A stretch of DNA of 15,618 bases from Methylovirgula sp. (GCA_030040215.1 JASHUD010000028.1:1-15618); one strand, 5' to 3'. Positions 1 through 7,630 are shown, counted from the first letter of the stretch. Notes: generated by a model not told the origin, from the letters alone. Translations and numbers: made by a program.

Positions 1-42
1 GCGCTTTCGAGACTGAATCGCATTGCCGCCTCCATGACATAG
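1..42. other. window edge; possible end of a + gene or start of a - gene
   Basis: Two readings are possible and I cannot choose. On the plus strand frame 1 is open from base 1 to a TAG at 40-42 (13 codons), which could be the C-terminus of an upstream gene. On the minus strand an ATG at 23-21 is preceded by GGAGG at a good ribosome-binding distance and stays open to the window edge (7 codons), which could be the start of a divergent gene. Both stretches are too short to identify. Confidence 0.25.
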
Positions 43-66
43 GCTTGGCCGAACCCGGCGGCGCCG

Positions 67-93
67 GGAACATTCGCGCCGGTGTACGGTTCC
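67..93. promoter_or_regulatory. GGAAC-N17-GTTCC inverted repeat, EcfG-promoter-like
   Basis: GGAAC (67-71) and GTTCC (89-93) form an inverted repeat. Read on the plus strand it gives GGAAC-N16-GGTT ahead of the small gene at 121; read on the minus strand it gives GGAAC-N16-TGTT ahead of the possible gene starting at 23. Each differs by one base from the EcfG consensus -10 CGTT. The same kind of palindrome, with a perfect -10, occurs at 12013-12040 in this window. This is an inference from spacing and base identity only. Confidence 0.25.
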
Positions 94-120
94 TTGGCGA
101 GAAGCAGCGGAGCGCACACC

Positions 121-279
121 ATGGCCAACAACGGCGATATAGAACAAACGGCGTATCCCGCCGAAAAGGCGCGCCAAGGCGAGATCATCCTGCGTACCAG
201 AACGCGCCGCATCATCTTCCTTTCGGGCCTTTTCGGCATCATCGTCGTCGCGATCATCTGGATGATCTTAGCGCATTAG
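121..279 (+). CDS. small single-span membrane protein, conserved hypothetical
   Basis: A 52-residue protein. I chose ATG 121 over upstream in-frame starts because GGAG lies about 9 nt before it and the upstream extension looks non-native. Residues 1-28 are polar and charged, with a basic patch (RTRTRR) just before one hydrophobic segment at about 31-50, so the N-terminus probably stays in the cytoplasm. It resembles short proteins with an AEKARQGEI-like N-terminus and one C-terminal helix that I recall from Rhizobiales genomes, where they have no assigned function. It converges on the cytochrome bd operon and is not part of it. An EcfG-like palindrome lies about 30-50 bases upstream. Being a real gene is fairly likely; function unknown. 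Confidence 0.65.
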   Translation: MANNGDIEQTAYPAEKARQGEIILRTRTRRIIFLSGLFGIIVVAIIWMILAH

Positions 280-320
280 CGGCAGTCGCCCTAGCGGTTC
301 TCGGCGCCGCCGCCACCAGA

Positions 321-346
321 GGCGCGATGTTCGCGCTGGTCGCGCC
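321..346. terminator. weak inverted repeat between convergent genes
   Basis: GGCGCGA (321-327) and TCGCGCC (340-346) form a perfect 7-bp stem with a 12-nt loop in the 79-bp gap between the convergent small gene (ends 279) and the cyd operon (ends 359). A short A-run follows on the plus strand (349-353), so the minus-strand transcript has its U-run before the stem, not after it. It is at best a weak terminator for the plus-strand gene. Confidence 0.2.
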
Positions 347-358
347 GCCAAAACGATC

Positions 359-493
359 TCAGCCCGCCGTCAATCCAGCGAGCGACATCAGCCCGTGGAG
401 GATCAGCGCCACGATACCGAGCGCCGCGACGCTCGCGGCCCAAATCAGCACGAGCCAGCCGATTCTGCGCAGCCACGGCTTGCGCGCTTCCAT
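359..493 (-). CDS. DUF2474 family small membrane protein, cytochrome bd-associated
   Basis: A 44-residue protein translated directly behind cydB: its ATG (493-491) overlaps the cydB TGA by one base (TGATG), a sign of translational coupling. It has a short basic N-terminus (MEARKPWLRR) and one hydrophobic helix at about residues 11-38. Small single-helix proteins of this type, annotated DUF2474, recur as the third gene of cydAB/cioAB operons in proteobacteria. By analogy with E. coli CydX (37 residues) it may be an accessory subunit that stabilises the oxidase, but there is no sequence proof of homology to CydX. The family call rests on position, size and the Arg-rich start followed by a W/L/A-rich helix. 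Confidence 0.75.
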   Translation of the reverse strand: MEARKPWLRRIGWLVLIWAASVAALGIVALILHGLMSLAGLTAG

Positions 494-1500
494 CAATGAT
501 AGCCTTCGCCGGCTCTCACCTTGCCGCGGAACACGTAATAGGACCACGCCGTGTAGGTGAGGATGATCGGAATGATGAACAAGGCGCCGACCAGCGCGAA
601 CCCCATGCTCTGCGGCGGTGCCGCCGCGTCCCAAATGGCTACGGCCGGTGGGATGATGTTGGGCCACAGGCTGATCGCAAGTCCGCTGTAGCCGAGGAAC
701 AGCAGAAACAACGCGAGCCCAAATGGAACGGCATGCGGGTCGCGCCGCAAGGCGCGCAGAATCCCCCACGTCGTAGCAAGCGTGAGAATGGGCACCGGCG
801 AGAAGAAAATAATGTTCGGCAGGCTGAACCAGCGCGCCGCGATCTGCGGGTGGGCAAGCGGCGTCCAAAGGCTCACGATGCCGATCCCGACGAGAAGCGC
901 AACGGTGACCGGACGGGCGAGCGCGATCATCCGCTGCTGCAACGCGCCTTCCGTTTTCATGATGAGCCACGTGGAGCCCAAAAGCGCGTAGGCGACGAGC
1001 AAGCCGACGCCGGTGAACAAGCTAAACGGAGTCACGCAGTCGAGCGCGCCGCCTTGGTAGGACGGCCCGCTCACATGAAAGCCGTTGATGAAGGCGCCGA
1101 GCGCGATGCCTTGCGAGAACGCCGCAACATAGGATCCCCCGGCGAAGACGACATCCCAGAAATGCCGATGCGCTTCATCCGCTTTGAAGCGGAATTCGAA
1201 GGAAACGCCGCGGCAGATCAAACCCAACAGCATCAGCACGAGCGGCAGATAGAGCGCGCTGAGGAGCACCGAATAGGCGAGCGGAAAGGCGGCCATCAGA
1301 GCGGTGCCGCCAAGCACCAGCCAAGTCTCGTTGCCGTCCCATACGGGAGCCACCGTATTGACCATCATATCCCGGTCGGCCCTGTCGCGGATGAAAGGAA
1401 ACAGCAGGCCGATGCCGAGATCGAAGCCGTCCATGATCACATACATCATCAACCCAAAGCCGATGATGATCGCCCAAAGGATGGGAAGATCGACGCCCAT
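493..1500 (-). CDS. cydB: cytochrome bd-type quinol oxidase subunit II
   Basis: A 335-residue polytopic membrane protein. Residues 20-30 (YVIMDGFDLGI) carry the CydB signature in the first helix, and APVWDGNETW at 51-60 is the second conserved block. Length is close to CioB/CydB proteins (about 335-380). CydB pairs with CydA to form the quinol:O2 oxidoreductase core and carries no heme itself in the classical bd oxidases. The ATG (1500-1498) overlaps the cydA stop by one base (TAATG), and the gene's own stop overlaps the next ATG, so the three genes form one tightly coupled unit. The start is fixed by that overlap and by homology beginning within the first few residues. Confidence 0.95.
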   Translation of the reverse strand: MGVDLPILWAIIIGFGLMMYVIMDGFDLGIGLLFPFIRDRADRDMMVNTVAPVWDGNETWLVLGGTALMAAFPLAYSVLLSALYLPLVLMLLGLICRGVSFEFRFKADEAHRHFWDVVFAGGSYVAAFSQGIALGAFINGFHVSGPSYQGGALDCVTPFSLFTGVGLLVAYALLGSTWLIMKTEGALQQRMIALARPVTVALLVGIGIVSLWTPLAHPQIAARWFSLPNIIFFSPVPILTLATTWGILRALRRDPHAVPFGLALFLLFLGYSGLAISLWPNIIPPAVAIWDAAAPPQSMGFALVGALFIIPIILTYTAWSYYVFRGKVRAGEGYH

Positions 1501-2921
1501 TATTCTTCTCCCCGCGGCGGCGTCGCTGGGTCGACGATATCCGGCGCGCCCGAGAGCGGCCGGGCAGGACGTTGGAAGATTCCGGGCTCCGCTTCCAGGC
1601 CTTGTCCGCCGGGCCCCTTCGCAACCAGCTTGAGCATATAGCTGATGCCGGTGCCAAACAGAGCAAAATACACGACGATGAAGAGAACGAGCGTGACCGT
1701 CAGCTCGATCGCCGAATGATTGGAAACCGCATCGGCGGTGCGCATCACGTTATAGACAACCCAGGGCTGGCGTCCCATCTCGGTGGTGATCCAGCCGGCG
1801 AGAATCGCGACGAGGCCGGCGGGCCCCATCAGCACGGCAAAGCGCAGAAAAATTCGCGTGCCATACATCCGTCCGTGGGCGCGCAGCCAAAGACTCCATA
1901 GGCCGAGAAATACCATGAGGAATCCAAGCCCGACCATCACGCGGAAGGTCCAGAAGACGACGGTCGAGTCCGGCCGATCGGCGGCCGGAAAGTCGTCCAG
2001 CCCCGGGAAAGTCCCGTTCCAGGAATGGGTCAGGATCAAGCTGCCGAGATGCGGGACGTCGACCTCGTCCAGAGTCTTTGCGTCTCGCATGTCCGGCCAG
2101 CCGAAGAGGATCAGCGGCACGCTTTCGCCGGGCATGTTCTGCCAATGGCCTTCGATCGCCGCGATCTTGGCCGGCTGATATTTGAGCGTGTTGAGGCCGT
2201 GCTCGTCGCCGACTTCAATCTGGATCGGCGCGACGATGAGCAGCATCCACATCGCCATCGACAACATGGTGCGCACGGCCGGCGTATCGCGGCCCTTCAA
2301 TAGGTGCCAGGCGCCCGACGCGCCTACAAAGAGCGCCGTTGCGAGATAGGCGGCGATCGTCATATGCGCGAGACGGAAAGGGAAGGACGGGCTGAAGATC
2401 ACCTTCACCCAATCGACCGGAACGATGCGGCCGCCGACGATCGCGTAGCCTTGCGGGGTTTGCATCCAGCTGTTGGCCGCAAGAATCCACGTCGCCGAAA
2501 TCAGCGTGCCCGCCGCGACCATCAGCGTCGCGAAGAAGTGAAGGCCCGGCCCCACCTTGTTCCAGCCGAACAGCATGACGCCGAGAAAGCCCGCTTCGAG
2601 GAAGAAAGCGGTGAGCACTTCATACGTCAGGAGCGGTCCGGTGACGCCGCCGGCATAGGTCGAGAAATAGCTCCAGTTCGTGCCGAACTGGTAGGACATC
2701 ACCACGCCCGAGACGACGCCCATCGCAAAATTTACGGCGAAGACCTGCACCCAGAAGTGATGCAGATCGCGGTAGACCTGTTCCTTCGTCCACAGCCACA
2801 GAGCCTCGAGCACGACGAGATAGCTGGCGAGCCCAATGGTGATCGCCGGAAATATGATGTGGAAGGAGACGGTGAAGCCGAATTGAATTCGCGCCAGCTG
2901 CAGTGCCGTCAGACCGAACAT
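1500..2921 (-). CDS. cydA: cytochrome bd-type quinol oxidase subunit I, short Q-loop (CIO-like)
   Basis: A 473-residue subunit I of a cytochrome bd quinol oxidase, which reduces O2 to water with quinol as donor in the inner membrane. I chose ATG 2921 (MFGLTALQLARIQF) because AAGGGGA sits about 10 nt upstream and homology begins there; a longer reading to 2969 adds an unlikely 16 residues. Heme ligands are visible: His21 (E. coli His19), His186 (same number in E. coli) and Met329 in FRVMVGLG (E. coli Met393). The proton-path acids Glu101 and Glu109, the quinol-site Lys252 and Glu257, and the GRQPW block (383-387) are also present. The shift of about 64 residues between His186 and the Met ligand relative to E. 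coli shows the short Q-loop, as in CioA-type cyanide-insensitive oxidases. Whether it binds heme d or only b-type hemes cannot be told from sequence. Confidence 0.96.
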   Translation of the reverse strand: MFGLTALQLARIQFGFTVSFHIIFPAITIGLASYLVVLEALWLWTKEQVYRDLHHFWVQVFAVNFAMGVVSGVVMSYQFGTNWSYFSTYAGGVTGPLLTYEVLTAFFLEAGFLGVMLFGWNKVGPGLHFFATLMVAAGTLISATWILAANSWMQTPQGYAIVGGRIVPVDWVKVIFSPSFPFRLAHMTIAAYLATALFVGASGAWHLLKGRDTPAVRTMLSMAMWMLLIVAPIQIEVGDEHGLNTLKYQPAKIAAIEGHWQNMPGESVPLILFGWPDMRDAKTLDEVDVPHLGSLILTHSWNGTFPGLDDFPAADRPDSTVVFWTFRVMVGLGFLMVFLGLWSLWLRAHGRMYGTRIFLRFAVLMGPAGLVAILAGWITTEMGRQPWVVYNVMRTADAVSNHSAIELTVTLVLFIVVYFALFGTGISYMLKLVAKGPGGQGLEAEPGIFQRPARPLSGAPDIVDPATPPRGEE

Positions 2922-3221
2922 GATGCTGGGTCCCCTTCGGCTCGCAAACGAACGTCGGCTTCCGCGCACGCGCCTCGATGTGGCGGGGCACCCCCGCCCT
3001 CACCTGCGACCAGTGTCAAGTCTAACCCTACCATACGATCGTCGACCCCAAACATCTGGGGCTCGTCCATTAGCCGCCGGCCGAGCCGTTGACACACATA
3101 AGGGGAGTTATGCACGATATTGTTGCGGCGCTTGCATGACCTCTGCCTAGTGTTGTCGGCCGGATCGGCGCGGCCGCGTTCCCTTTCGTCTTCGAATGAG
3201 AGAACTGGGCTGCCGCACGCG
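2922..3221. other. 300-bp gene-free region upstream of cydA
   Basis: This gap separates the cyd operon start from the stop of the HlyC/CorC gene, both on the minus strand, and should contain the cydA promoter. I looked for an FNR/FnrL-type box (TTGAT-N4-ATCAA or TTGA-N6-TCAA) and saw none. A GGAAC on the minus strand at 3182-3178 lacks a matching CGTT. A hairpin lies at 2982-2998. Short open frames here have no ribosome site and no recognisable protein, so I call no gene. Confidence 0.5.
2982..2998 (-). repeat. 7-bp hairpin in the presumed cydA leader
   Basis: GGCGGGG (2982-2988) pairs with CCCCGCC (2992-2998) across a 3-nt loop, a very GC-rich stem about 60-75 nt upstream of the cydA ATG. 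No T-run follows on the minus strand, so it does not look like an ordinary intrinsic terminator. It may affect leader structure or be incidental in GC-rich DNA. Confidence 0.35.
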
Positions 3222-4532
3222 CTATGGTTCTTCCGCCGCCGGCGGCGGGCCCGGGGTCACGCGCAGCGAACTAATGCGATTGCGCGTCTTGCGCAACACT
3301 TCGAAGCGGAAATTGTGGAAGGTGAAGACCTGCCCGGTCTCTGGAATCGCGCGTGCCTCGTGGATGACGAGGCCGGCGATGGTGGTCGCTTCCTCATCCG
3401 GAAGCTGCCAGTTCATCAGGCGGTTGAGATCGCGGATCGGCAACGAGCCGTCGACGGTGACCGAACCGTCGGGATTCTGGCGCAGGCCGAGCACGACTTG
3501 ATCGTGCTCGTCGGAGATCTCCCCGACGATCTCTTCCAAAATGTCCTCGAGCGTGACGAGGCCCATCACCACCCCATATTCGTCGACGACCAGGGCGAAG
3601 TGGGTCTTGCGCTTAAGGAAGGCCTGCAGCTGCTCTTCGAGTCCAGTGGTATTGGGCACGTACCAGGCTTCGAGCGCCACCGCGTCGATGTTTAGATGGG
3701 CGATGTCGCCGCCCGATTGGTCGATTGCGTGGAGCAGATCCTTCGCATGCACGACGCCGATGATATTGTCCGGCTCGCCGCGCCAAATCGGCACCCGTGT
3801 ATAGGGAGAAGCGACGACCTCGCGGACAAACTCGTGGGGCGGCAGATCGGCGTCGATCATGTACATCTTGGTCCGGTGGACCATCACGTCTTCGACCACA
3901 AGGTCGCGCAGGTCGAGGAGGCCGCCGAACATATCGCGTTCGACGCGCGGCACGCCGCCTTCGAGATGCATCAGATCCACCGTGCTTTTCAGCTCTTCGT
4001 GGCCGGAGAGCAAGGCGTGCCGGATGCTCGTATCGATCCCCAAGAGGTGCAGAAGTCCTTGCACGATCGCTTCGACCGCAGTCAGCGCCGGCCCGAAGAC
4101 GGCGACGAAGAAGCGGATCATAGGGGCGACGAACAATGCGACGCGGTCGGGGTAATTGATCGCCAGCGTCTTTGGCATGATTTCGGCGAAGACGAGCAAC
4201 ACCAGCGTCATGACGCCGGTCGCATAGATCACGCCGCTATAGCCGACCAGTTCTTCGAGCACCCCGGTCAACAGCGCCGAAGAGCCGATGCTGACCAGCG
4301 TATTGCCGAGCAGCACCGCGCCGATCAATCGGTCGCGGTTGCGCAACAGCCGGTTGACGGCGCCGGCGCGACGATCGCCGGTGCGCTCCAGCGCGTGCAT
4401 GCGCGCCCGCGAGGCCGCAGTCAGCGCGGTTTCCGAACCGTTGAAGAATGCCGCCATCAAGATGCAGAAGACGATGATCGCCCCGGCGACCCAGAGATCG
4501 AGCGTGGAAAGCTCGGCATGTACGCCGTGCAT
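3222..4532 (-). CDS. HlyC/CorC family transporter (CNNM/DUF21 + CBS pair + CorC_HlyC)
   Basis: A 436-residue protein with the standard architecture of the family. The CNNM/DUF21 membrane domain spans about 12-180, with NGSETALTAASRAR at 31-44 and the FAEIMPKTLA block at 115-124. Two CBS domains follow at about 213-275 and 285-340 (VVDEYGVVMGLVTLEDILEE within the second), then a CorC_HlyC domain at about 350-427. Members are linked to Mg2+/Co2+ export or resistance (CorB/CorC, YfjD); the older name hemolysin is not a functional assignment. The ATG lies 18 nt after the stop of the aroK-aroB gene on the same strand, so co-transcription is likely. No strong ribosome site is visible, which fits re-initiation. 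This neighbour order is common in Rhizobiales. Confidence 0.92.
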   Translation of the reverse strand: MHGVHAELSTLDLWVAGAIIVFCILMAAFFNGSETALTAASRARMHALERTGDRRAGAVNRLLRNRDRLIGAVLLGNTLVSIGSSALLTGVLEELVGYSGVIYATGVMTLVLLVFAEIMPKTLAINYPDRVALFVAPMIRFFVAVFGPALTAVEAIVQGLLHLLGIDTSIRHALLSGHEELKSTVDLMHLEGGVPRVERDMFGGLLDLRDLVVEDVMVHRTKMYMIDADLPPHEFVREVVASPYTRVPIWRGEPDNIIGVVHAKDLLHAIDQSGGDIAHLNIDAVALEAWYVPNTTGLEEQLQAFLKRKTHFALVVDEYGVVMGLVTLEDILEEIVGEISDEHDQVVLGLRQNPDGSVTVDGSLPIRDLNRLMNWQLPDEEATTIAGLVIHEARAIPETGQVFTFHNFRFEVLRKTRNRISSLRVTPGPPPAAEEP

Positions 4533-4550
4533 GGGTCGAAAATCCCGTAC

Positions 4551-6344
4551 TCACCGCGCTCGGCGCGATTCCTTCAATTCGTCCTCGAGAAACGCGCGAA
4601 TCTCGTCGGCGGCGACGTTCTTGGCAATGAAGCAGCGTCCGATACCATGCGCCAGAATAAAAGTGAGGCCGCCGCGCTTCACCTTCTTGTCCTGCATCAT
4701 CGCCTCGACGATCGCCGCCGCATCGCCATTCCAACCGGGAATATCGCGGACATGAACCGGCAGTCCGACGGTGCAAAGATGCGCTTCGACGCGCCGCGCC
4801 TCGGCCTCGCTCGCAAGTCCGCGCCGCGCCGAGAAGCGGAAAGCGCAAGCGATCCCGATTGCGACGGCTTCGCCGTGCACCAAGCGGCTCCCGTCGTAGC
4901 CGGTAAGGCGCTCCAGAGCGTGCGCGAAGGTATGGCCGAGATTGAGCAGCGCCCGCTCACCCGATTCATATTCGTCGGCGGCGACGATGGCCGCTTTGGC
5001 GGCGCAGCTTTTGGCGATCGCCCGGGTTCGCTCCGGACCGCCTGTGAAGACGCCGCGCCAATGGGCTTCGAGCCAATCGAAAAATGCGAGATCGCCAATA
5101 AGCCCGTATTTTACGGTTTCCGCGTAGCCGGCACGGAACTCGCGCTCCGGCAGGCTCGCCAGCGAGGCGGTGTCGGCGAGTACGAGCATCGGCTGGTAAA
5201 AGGCGCCGACCAGATTCTTGCCGTGCGGCGAATTGATTCCGGTCTTGCCGCCTATCGCGGAATCGACCTGCGCCAACAGCGAGGTCGGAACCTGGATCAG
5301 GCGCATGCCGCGCCGCACGCTGGCCGCGGCAAAGCCGGCGAGATCGCCGACCACGCCTCCGCCCAGCGCGATCACGCAGTCGCCGCGCTCGAACTTGCCT
5401 GCCAAGATGGCGTCGCACACCCGCTCGAAGGAAGCATAGGACTTCGATCCTTCGCCCGGCGCAACGACGATGCTCTGATGCCGGATGTCCGCGGCCGCGA
5501 GCGCTGCTTCGAGTCCGCCAAGCTGATGGCGCGCGACGTTTTCGTCGGTGATGATCACCGCGGCAGCTCCCGGCGCAAGATGCGTAAGGCGCGCGCCCGT
5601 CTCGCCGATGAGTCCCTCGCCGATCAAAATGTCATAGCCGCGCTCGCCGAGATCGACGCGGACGCGCTCGGCGCGCGCCGGTCCAGAAGGATCCGCGTCT
5701 GCCGCCTGTGTCGGCGGCGATTCCTGCGGCAACTTCGATTCGAGCCCGGCGAGAATATCTTCGACGACGAGATCGTGCGGTCCTTCACGTGAAATTACGG
5801 TGATGTCCGCTTGCGCATAAATCGGATCGCGCTCGTCCATCAGCGCCTTCAGCATCGCTTCGGGATCGCCGTTTTGCAGGAGCGGACGATGATTGCGCTT
5901 GCGCACGCGGCGCCAGAGCACGTCGAGATCGGCTTTGAGCCAGATCGAGATGCCGGTCTCGCGGATCCGAGCGCGCGTCTCTTCGCTCATGAAGGCACCG
6001 CCTCCCGTCGCGATGATCCGCGCCCCTCCCGCCAAGAGCCGCGTCATCACGCGCCGTTCGCCGTCGCGAAAATAGGGTTCGCCATAACGGCTAAAGATCT
6101 CGGGGATAGTCAGACCGGCAGCGCGTTCGATCTCGGCGTCGGAATCGACAAATTCGAGGCCGAGCCGCTGCGCAAGACGCCGTCCGATGGCGGTCTTACC
6201 GGAACCCATGAGGCCGACGAGCACGATCGGCCGCCGGCCAAGCAACGCCAAGAGCCGCGCCGCCGCCGCGTCCGGCGAATGCTCTTCGCCGCTCTCGCCG
6301 CCCGGCTTTATCCCAATTGTCATCGGCTGGATGTAACACGCCAT
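4551..6344 (-). CDS. aroKB: bifunctional shikimate kinase / 3-dehydroquinate synthase (fused AroK-AroB)
   Basis: One continuous 597-residue frame with two enzymes of the shikimate pathway. The N-terminal shikimate kinase (about 37-205) has the Walker A GLMGSGKT (44-51), Asp67/Asp69, the GGG motif (ATGGGAF 112-118) and the lid residues RPLL (153-156). A linker rich in Pro, Ala and Asp (about 205-226) leads to 3-dehydroquinate synthase (about 227-590). That domain has the NAD-binding GGGVVGDLAGF (328-338), the DSAIGGKTGIN block (361-371) and probable zinc ligands Glu409, His471 and His490. The two reactions are not consecutive: DHQ synthase makes step 2 and shikimate kinase step 5 of chorismate synthesis. 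Separate aroK and aroB genes are usual in bacteria; the fusion is known in some lineages. Starts at 6344 and 6323 are both possible and neither has a convincing ribosome site. Confidence 0.95.
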   Translation of the reverse strand: MACYIQPMTIGIKPGGESGEEHSPDAAAARLLALLGRRPIVLVGLMGSGKTAIGRRLAQRLGLEFVDSDAEIERAAGLTIPEIFSRYGEPYFRDGERRVMTRLLAGGARIIATGGGAFMSEETRARIRETGISIWLKADLDVLWRRVRKRNHRPLLQNGDPEAMLKALMDERDPIYAQADITVISREGPHDLVVEDILAGLESKLPQESPPTQAADADPSGPARAERVRVDLGERGYDILIGEGLIGETGARLTHLAPGAAAVIITDENVARHQLGGLEAALAAADIRHQSIVVAPGEGSKSYASFERVCDAILAGKFERGDCVIALGGGVVGDLAGFAAASVRRGMRLIQVPTSLLAQVDSAIGGKTGINSPHGKNLVGAFYQPMLVLADTASLASLPEREFRAGYAETVKYGLIGDLAFFDWLEAHWRGVFTGGPERTRAIAKSCAAKAAIVAADEYESGERALLNLGHTFAHALERLTGYDGSRLVHGEAVAIGIACAFRFSARRGLASEAEARRVEAHLCTVGLPVHVRDIPGWNGDAAAIVEAMMQDKKVKRGGLTFILAHGIGRCFIAKNVAADEIRAFLEDELKESRRAR

Positions 6345-6511
6345 CCTCGCCAGTTTAAGCGGCTTCCCCGCGCCGGCGGTCGCAGCCTGTGTCTAAGTGC
6401 TTGTTTTAGTGGTTATCTTAGCGCCAATCCGAGCCTCTTTCATGGATCCACTTCCGGAAATCAGCCAGGGCCGTATAACGGGCCGAATCATTCCCGAATC
6501 GCAGGACGATA

Positions 6512-6655
6512 GTGCCAAGCCTAATTCGCTTTCTCCTGACGATCGGGCTGCTGGCGGGGCTCGTCTACGTAACGATGCTGGCACTCGTCACCTTCGTCAC
6601 GCCGCAACCGCACGAAATCATTCAAACGGTGCCTGCTTCGCGCCTCAATAAGTAG
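6512..6655 (+). CDS. small membrane protein encoded directly before xerD
   Basis: A 47-residue protein starting with GTG at 6512, preceded by AGGA with 5-6 nt spacing. Residues 5-30 form one hydrophobic helix, followed by a polar tail containing TPQPHEIIQTVP and ending RLNK. Short proteins with this plan (RFL...LVTFV.P.PRE..., ending in RLN) sit upstream of xerD in many Rhizobiales genomes, sometimes mislabelled; no function is known to me. The stop at 6655 is 9 nt before the xerD start, so the two genes form an operon that diverges from aroKB across a 167-bp gap (6345-6511). I see no clear promoter motif in that gap. Confidence 0.8.
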   Translation: MPSLIRFLLTIGLLAGLVYVTMLALVTFVTPQPHEIIQTVPASRLNK

Positions 6656-6664
6656 GATTGCATC

Positions 6665-7591
6665 TTGCCAAAAGATCGCAGCCTCGAAGCGTTTCTTGAA
6701 ATGATGGCGGCCGAGCGCGGCGCCGCAGCCAATACGCTCGAAGCTTATCGGCGCGATCTCAGCGATTACGAAGCCGCGATCGCCCGCGCCGGAAGATGCA
6801 CCCTGAACGTCGACACCGAAGACATTCGCGCCTATCTGCGCACCCTGAAGGGGCGCGGCTTCTCGGCGGCGACGGGCGCAAGGCGGCTTTCCGCGATCCG
6901 CCAGTTGCATCGCTTTCTGTATGCCGAAGGCATGCGCGCCGACGATCCCGCCTTGGTCCTCGAAGGACCGCGGCGCAATCCGCGGCTGCCGAAGATCCTT
7001 TCGGTCGAAGAAGTCGAGCGTTTGCTAGCCGCGGCGCAAGCGGCGGTCGAAGCGGCCGCGCCGGATAAACTCGAGCGCATTCATGCGGCACGTACCGCCT
7101 GTCTGCTCGAACTGCTCTACGCGACCGGCCTCAGGGTTTCCGAACTCGTGGCGCTCTCCAAGGCCGCCGCGCGACGCAATGAGCCGCTGATCCTCATTCG
7201 TGGCAAAGGCGGACGCGAGCGTCTCGTTCCGCTCTCCGAACCGGCGAAACGGTCGATCGCCGCTTACCGTGCCTTGCTCGAAGCCCGCAGCTTGGGCGAC
7301 GGGCCGTGGCTCTTCCCGGCCGAGAGTGCCAGCGGTCATTTGAGCCGCCAGGTGTTCGCGCGCGACGTCAAAGCGGTTGCCGCCCGCGCCGGGATCGCGG
7401 TAGCGCGCGTGAGCCCGCATGTACTGCGCCATGCCTTCGCGAGCCATCTGCTGCAAAACGGCGCCGACCTGCGCGTCGTGCAGGAGCTGCTCGGCCACGC
7501 CGACATTTCGACCACGCAGATCTATACGCACGTGCTCGACGAACGGATGAAAGCGATGGTGCGCGACCTCCATCCGCTGAACGAGAAGTGA
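6665..7591 (+). CDS. xerD: site-specific tyrosine recombinase XerD
   Basis: A 308-residue tyrosine recombinase, the usual XerD length. The N-terminal SAM-like core-binding domain covers about 1-100 and the catalytic domain about 107-300. All catalytic residues are present: Arg157 (TGLRVSE), Lys181 (RGKGGRE), His252 and Arg255 (PHVLRHAF), His278 (LLGHADI) and the nucleophile Tyr287 (QIYTHV). XerD acts with XerC at the chromosomal dif site to resolve dimers at division, controlled by FtsK. I prefer the TTG start at 6665 because AGGA lies 7 nt before it and the first core-binding helix would be cut by the next ATGs (codons 13-14). XerD rather than XerC is inferred from the position beside aroK/aroB. 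Confidence 0.93.
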   Translation: MPKDRSLEAFLEMMAAERGAAANTLEAYRRDLSDYEAAIARAGRCTLNVDTEDIRAYLRTLKGRGFSAATGARRLSAIRQLHRFLYAEGMRADDPALVLEGPRRNPRLPKILSVEEVERLLAAAQAAVEAAAPDKLERIHAARTACLLELLYATGLRVSELVALSKAAARRNEPLILIRGKGGRERLVPLSEPAKRSIAAYRALLEARSLGDGPWLFPAESASGHLSRQVFARDVKAVAARAGIAVARVSPHVLRHAFASHLLQNGADLRVVQELLGHADISTTQIYTHVLDERMKAMVRDLHPLNEK

Positions 7592-7597
7592 CCGATC

Positions 7598-7630
7598 CCT
7601 CTCCCATGAGCGCAAGCGAATGGGGAGAGG
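7598..7630. repeat. CCTCTCCC...GGGGAGAGG palindrome, possible terminator
   Basis: CCTCTCCCAT (7598-7607) pairs with ATGGGGAGAGG (7620-7630) with one bulged G, and the loop can form an inner CGC-AA-GCG stem. It lies between the convergent ends of xerD (7591) and the glutamine amidotransferase gene (7652). No T-run follows on either strand. Hairpins built on CCCTCTCCC/GGGAGAGGG are common dispersed palindromes in Rhizobiales genomes, so this is more likely a member of such a family that may also act as a bidirectional terminator. Confidence 0.55.

Noticed and set aside
496..1641. A 381-codon plus-strand frame opposite cydB
   Set aside because: It is antisense to an unmistakable CydB and its product is a charged, low-information sequence.
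2909..3115. A 68-codon minus-strand frame at the cydA upstream region
   Set aside because: It overlaps the cydA ribosome site and start in another frame, has no ribosome site of its own and resembles nothing I know.
2922..3221. FNR/FnrL box for oxygen control of the cyd operon
   Set aside because: I looked for TTGAT-N4-ATCAA and looser TTGA-N6-TCAA forms on both strands and found none.
3696..5792. A 698-codon open frame on the plus strand
   Set aside because: It lies antisense to the HlyC/CorC and AroK-AroB genes, both firmly identified by motifs, and its translation is rich in Arg, Asp and His without any domain. It is a shadow of high-GC codon use.
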